From: Allocoleopsis sp036703385
Lineage (GTDB): Bacteria > Cyanobacteriota > Cyanobacteriia > Cyanobacteriales > Coleofasciculaceae
Assembly: GCF_036703385.1 (NCBI RefSeq)
Contig: NZ_DATNPA010000296.1
Location: 1 to 9,960 of the forward strand
Direction of reading: 5' to 3'
DNA length: 9,960 nt
Position numbers and translations under genes: made by a program. Below are positions 7,239 through 9,960 of this stretch, in pieces; positions within the stretch are counted from its first letter, which is position 1, and each line of letters begins with the position of its first letter. The notes beneath the pieces are model-generated. The model was not told the origin of the DNA. It ran no database searches and worked only from the letters and a program-made list of their open reading frames with translations.

Positions 7239-7249
7239 AAAGCTTTCAT

Positions 7250-7281
7250 CAGTGACCAGTGAACAGTGTCTAACTGTTCAC
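7250..7281 (+). repeat. Heptanucleotide repeat plus 9-bp hairpin between genes
   Basis: CAGTGAC, CAGTGAA and CAGTG run in tandem at 7250-7268, a short tandem repeat of the kind scattered between cyanobacterial genes. It overlaps a perfect hairpin, GTGAACAGT (7259-7267), loop GTCTA, ACTGTTCAC (7273-7281). The hairpin lies 20 bases after the kinase stop and 25 bases before the DUF58 start. It could attenuate or end transcription of the kinase operon, but only a broken T run follows, so it is not called a terminator. Confidence 0.65.
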
Positions 7282-7306
7282 CTTTGACTCTTTAGAGATA
7301 AATCCC

Positions 7307-8665
7307 ATGATTCCCTCTAGGCGCGTTTATTTACTCTTGCTGCTAGGTATTGCGATCGCAATCATCCTCGCCATCATTTTTGACCCCCAAGTGAGCATCT
7401 ATAGCACCCTCTTATTCGATGCCTTTGTTTTAGGGTTGGCGATTTGGGATGGACAACGGGTAAAAGCTAACCGTGTGCGAGTAACACGCCATCCTTTACA
7501 CAGGCTTTCCATCGGGCGGGATAATCCCGTTGTTGTTTCCGTGCGATCGGAGAATCGCGCCGCGAAAATTCGTCTACGGGACTACTATCCGTTAGAGTTT
7601 GAGGTTTCTACACCCATGCTGGACGCCTCCCTAGAACCTAACAAGTCCCAGGAACTCACCTATACCATTCATCCCGATAGTCGCGGTGAGTTTCAGTGGG
7701 GAGATATTCAGGTGCGGCAATTGGGACAGTGGGGATTGGCATGGCATGATTGGAAAATTCCAGTCAGTCAGACGGTGGCTGTATACCCAGACTTAGTCGG
7801 GTTGCGATCGCTCTCCATTCGCCTCACCTTAGAAAATACAGGCACAATGCGCCAAGCTCGACGGCTGGGTGCCGGGACAGAATTCGCTGAACTGCGAGAA
7901 TATGGCGTTGGGGACGATACTCGCCTGATTGATTGGAAAGCCACCGCTCGGCGATCGCGCCCACTCGTGCGGGTGTTGGAACCAGAACGCGAGCAAACCC
8001 TGATCATTCTACTCGACCGGGGACGCCTGATGACGGCACAAGTGCAGGGTTTGAAGCGCTTCGACTGGGGCTTAAATGCCACACTATCCCTAGCCTTGGC
8101 TGGATTACATCGAGGCGATCGGGTGGGAATCGGCGTGTTTGACCGCGAAGTCACATCCTGGATTCCTCCGGAACGGGGTCAACATCAGCTCTCGAAGCTG
8201 ATTGAACGCCTTACCCCTATTCAGCCAGTACTGCTAGAACCCGACTACGTGGGGGCTGTAACAAAACTGGTAAATCAACAAACCCGTCGCGCCTTGGTCG
8301 TTGTGATTACAGATATAGTGGATATCACTGCCTCCGCTGAACTTCTTTCTGCTCTTGCACGCCTCACGCCGCGTTACCTACCCTTTTGTGTTGCACTCCG
8401 CGATCCCCAGGTTGATCGCATCGCTCATACTCCCCTTGATCAAGAATCAGATGGGGAGAAAGGCAAGAAGGGGAATCTAGACGCAAGCAAGACAATTGCG
8501 GCGGCATACACTCGTGGTGTTGCTCTGGATTTACTCACCCAAAGACAAGTAGCTTTTGCCCAGCTCAAGCAAAAAGGTGTTCTAGTCTTAGATGCACCAG
8601 CGAATCAGATTAGTGAGCAACTAGTTGACCGATATCTGCAACTCAAGGCTCGCAATTTGCTTTGA
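7307..8665 (+). CDS. DUF58 domain-containing membrane-anchored protein
   Basis: A 452-residue protein. Two hydrophobic helices at 7-25 and 33-47 form a membrane hairpin at the N-terminus, followed by a beta-rich region (55-165) and the DUF58 signature at 192-215, EFAELREYGVGDDTRLIDWK. A von Willebrand A-like part follows, with LLDRGRLM at 235-242 and VITDIVD at 333-339. The metal-site motif is incomplete: D237 is present, but the usual serines are replaced (DRGR). DUF58 proteins are usually encoded beside MoxR-type AAA ATPases and are thought to act in envelope or complex-maturation processes; the exact role is unknown. No MoxR gene is in this window. Residues 376-396 (LDQESDGEKGKKG and neighbours) form a charged low-complexity loop that looks inserted. 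ATG 7307 begins just before the first helix and has only a weak AGAG (7294-7297) upstream. The family call is firm; the function is not. Confidence 0.92.
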   Translation: MIPSRRVYLLLLLGIAIAIILAIIFDPQVSIYSTLLFDAFVLGLAIWDGQRVKANRVRVTRHPLHRLSIGRDNPVVVSVRSENRAAKIRLRDYYPLEFEVSTPMLDASLEPNKSQELTYTIHPDSRGEFQWGDIQVRQLGQWGLAWHDWKIPVSQTVAVYPDLVGLRSLSIRLTLENTGTMRQARRLGAGTEFAELREYGVGDDTRLIDWKATARRSRPLVRVLEPEREQTLIILLDRGRLMTAQVQGLKRFDWGLNATLSLALAGLHRGDRVGIGVFDREVTSWIPPERGQHQLSKLIERLTPIQPVLLEPDYVGAVTKLVNQQTRRALVVVITDIVDITASAELLSALARLTPRYLPFCVALRDPQVDRIAHTPLDQESDGEKGKKGNLDASKTIAAAYTRGVALDLLTQRQVAFAQLKQKGVLVLDAPANQISEQLVDRYLQLKARNLL

Positions 8666-8735
8666 AGAATTTCCAACTATTACCACTCAAATCCATTTGC
8701 TCACACCCTGTTAGATTTTAAGAATCTCACCAGTA

Positions 8736-8758
8736 GATCGTTGAGAAATTGAACGATC
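8736..8758 (+). promoter_or_regulatory. Inverted repeat upstream of the membrane-protein gene
   Basis: GATCGTT (8736-8742) and AACGATC (8752-8758) form a 7-bp dyad with a nine-base spacer, ending 39 bases before the next start codon. It could be a repressor site or a small hairpin. No T run follows, so it is a poor terminator. The rest of the 132-base gap shows only weak promoter-like words and no convincing -35/-10 pair. Confidence 0.3.
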
Positions 8759-8782
8759 GCAGGAATAACGCAAAACGGTCTC

Positions 8783-8788
8783 AGGAGA
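8783..8788 (+). promoter_or_regulatory. Ribosome binding site of the membrane-protein gene
   Basis: AGGAGA lies nine bases before ATG 8798. It is the only clear Shine-Dalgarno sequence serving any of the four complete genes here, and it fixes the start of the following gene. Confidence 0.75.
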
Positions 8789-8797
8789 TTTTTTCCC

Positions 8798-9700
8798 ATG
8801 TCTCAAAATCCGAACCCTCCCAATCTGATGCCGCAGCTCAGTATTGGCAACGTCATTAATGTGACACTTCACCTCTATCGAGCCCAGCTTAAATTGTATT
8901 TAAAACTTTCTTTATTTGCCTATTTATGGTTATTGGTTCCTCTTTATGGCTGGGCTAAATTTTTATCGATTTCTGCCCTGATTTCCCGTTTGGGATTTCG
9001 TGAATTGATGGGGCAGCCAGAGAGCGTTAGAGATGCAGAGCGTTATGTCAGACCTCGAACTTGGAGTTTTTTATTCACAGCTATTTTAATTTTTTTTGTA
9101 CTATTCGGTACGTTAATTATATCTTTTATACTTACGGGGTTATTCTTATCAATAACCCGCCTGGAGAAGGTTATTGCTCCCTTAGAATCTGTATCCGATG
9201 AGAAATTCGTCAGGAATCATATCTTGTTAGCAGTATTTTTTTTGATATTATTATTGCTATTTTTGTTAATTTTTTTGACTTGTTTGTTTCTTCCTGCCGT
9301 GTGGATTTACTCGCGTTTTTTTATTCTAGATTTGCCCTTGTCATCTGAATCTAATGTCAATGCAATACAAAGCTTATGCCGTAGTTGGAAACTTACAAGA
9401 GGATATTTTTGGGCCATTCAAATTATATTTATAATATCCATATTATTATTTTTGCCTATAGAAATATTGCTCTATTTAACAGGCGAGTTGATTAATGTAG
9501 TCACATCAAAGTTAGCGGCTAGTTTCATCTCGTCATATTCTTTAGCTGATTCCATCTTAGTTGAGATGTTTTCGTGGGGAATCACTTTATTCAATGCTGT
9601 GATGCTCATGCCTTTTTTCCAATTAATTAAAGCCGTGGTGTACTATAACTTACGTCTGCGTCGAGAGGGTTTGGGTTTAAGGCTACGCGATGGCAGGTGA
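8798..9700 (+). CDS. Polytopic membrane protein, DUF975/GPDP-membrane-domain-like
   Basis: A 300-residue integral membrane protein. Hydrophobic segments lie at about 35-55, 88-118, 141-170, 203-227 and 254-283, some long enough for helical hairpins. The soluble N-terminus has LSIGNVINVTLHLYR. The loop after the first segment reads ALISRLGFRELMGQPES, which I recall as conserved in cyanobacterial relatives. The segment SLCRSWKLTRGYFW before the fourth hydrophobic region resembles the YciC, DUF975 and glycerophosphodiesterase membrane-domain group. No catalytic site is visible. Its position after the DUF58 gene, with the same orientation, suggests an envelope-related job (inference). ATG 8798 is supported by AGGAGA at 8783-8788. 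The gene is clearly more AT-rich than the rest of the window and has no GCGATCGC. Part of that bias follows from Leu, Ile and Phe codons. The product ends in a basic tail, LRLRREGLGLRLRDGR, and its TGA coincides with an IS-end-like sequence. Confidence 0.85.
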   Translation: MSQNPNPPNLMPQLSIGNVINVTLHLYRAQLKLYLKLSLFAYLWLLVPLYGWAKFLSISALISRLGFRELMGQPESVRDAERYVRPRTWSFLFTAILIFFVLFGTLIISFILTGLFLSITRLEKVIAPLESVSDEKFVRNHILLAVFFLILLLLFLLIFLTCLFLPAVWIYSRFFILDLPLSSESNVNAIQSLCRSWKLTRGYFWAIQIIFIISILLFLPIEILLYLTGELINVVTSKLAASFISSYSLADSILVEMFSWGITLFNAVMLMPFFQLIKAVVYYNLRLRREGLGLRLRDGR

Positions 9701-9714
9701 CATACTCCCGACTC
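9698..9714 (+). mobile_element. Possible end fragment of an IS200/IS605-type element
   Basis: TGACATACTCCCGACTC starts at the stop codon of the membrane-protein gene. From memory, TGACATACTCCC (or its complement GGGAGTATGTCA) occurs at one end of cyanobacterial IS200/IS605-type elements. GACTC (9709-9713) can pair weakly with GAGTC (9729-9733). No transposase or opposite end is visible in the window, so at most this is a remnant or the first edge of a degraded copy. Confidence 0.3.
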
Positions 9715-9868
9715 TGACTTACTACCATCGAGTCCTATGACTAATATTTTGTATTCCTGATAACAAAATTCCTTAACGCTAACTGCTTCTCTAGACAGAC
9801 GGATAAATAAGCTATAACCCAATTCAAGAGAGAGGAACTTATTTAAAAGCTTTGTAAAGGGGAGGTAA
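9701..9868. other. AT-rich intergenic stretch without recognisable genes
   Basis: No frame on either strand gives a convincing protein. The longest reverse frame runs into the membrane-protein gene and looks accidental. Besides the IS-end-like start, the stretch holds a purine-rich AAGGGGAGG at 9857-9865, which would be a strong ribosome site, but the ATG that follows at 9880 is immediately succeeded by TAG. Confidence 0.5.
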
Positions 9869-9960
9869 AAGAAAAGTATATGTAGCAAACATTTAAAGAA
9901 TTGGTATTACCAGTATAAAGACGTTCCTGCTGTGGTTGATGCCGACTTATGGGGAGAATT
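9869..9960 (+). other. Open frame leaving the window, no start codon, unidentified
   Basis: The frame opens after a TAA at 9866-9868 and stays open to the window edge. It reads KHLKNWYYQYKDVPAVVDAD and then LWGE. The composition (W, Y, D, VVDAD) looks protein-like, but no ATG, GTG or TTG occurs in this frame. The nearby ribosome-site-like AAGGGGAGG leads to an ATG in another frame that stops at once. It may be a decayed gene whose start was lost by a frameshift, or a chance frame. I do not recognise the family. Confidence 0.3.

Noticed and set aside
7259..7290. Rho-independent terminator after the second kinase gene
   Set aside because: The stem is good but no continuous T run follows; it is listed as a repeat instead.
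7768..8154. 128-residue reverse-strand frame inside the DUF58 gene
   Set aside because: It lies fully opposite a well-supported gene and is rich in R, S and P, as expected from the complement of GC-rich codons. It has no recognisable domain.
9643..9888. 81-residue reverse-strand frame across the end of the membrane-protein gene
   Set aside because: It overlaps a supported gene, has no ribosome site and shows no family resemblance. Its GVCH piece arises from the IS-end-like sequence.
1..9960. tRNA, rRNA, CRISPR array or riboswitch
   Set aside because: No cloverleaf, rRNA words, regularly spaced direct repeats or recognisable aptamer were seen on reading both strands. Small structured RNAs cannot be excluded without a covariance search.

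Overview
The window most likely comes from a cyanobacterium, probably a filamentous or large-genome one (inference). The octamer GCGATCGC (HIP1) occurs twelve times in 9960 bases, where chance would give fewer than one. The coding content fits too: a giant multi-PAS hybrid histidine kinase, a receiver-fronted phytochrome-type kinase, a DUF58 protein, and short inverted repeats both between and inside genes. All four intact genes lie on the + strand.

Layout. Positions 3-189 hold the frameshifted 3' end of what looks like a transposase gene. From 265 to 7238 lies a two-gene signalling operon. The first gene encodes an 1893-residue hybrid kinase with the order receiver, seven PAS domains, GAF, HisKA, HATPase, receiver and a helical tail. 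The second encodes a 431-residue receiver-kinase whose GTG start overlaps the first gene's TGA stop (GTGA), so the two are probably translationally coupled. A 68-base gap with a heptanucleotide repeat and a 9-bp hairpin follows. Next come a DUF58 membrane-anchored protein (7307-8665), a 132-base gap, and a polytopic membrane protein (8798-9700). The last 260 bases are AT-rich and show no complete gene. They begin with a stretch resembling the end of an IS200/IS605-type element and finish in a short open frame, without a start codon, that leaves the window.

How the genes may work together. The two kinases form a soluble phosphorelay unit with three receivers, two kinase cores and no DNA-binding output domain, so the final output partner must lie elsewhere. 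The GAF domain resembles cyanobacteriochrome GAF domains and keeps a cysteine at the usual bilin-attachment position. The seventh PAS resembles FixL-type PAS domains and keeps the histidine that binds haem there. Light and redox or gas sensing are therefore testable hypotheses. The DUF58 and membrane-protein genes look like a separate cell-envelope module.

The most unusual signal is a set of in-frame insertions inside conserved domains: in the GAF, in the HisKA domain, and in the HATPase domains of both kinases. Each is built from short inverted repeats, and the two HATPase insertions sit at the equivalent place just before the G1 box. This looks like small palindromic repeats spreading through coding DNA where the protein tolerates extra loops.
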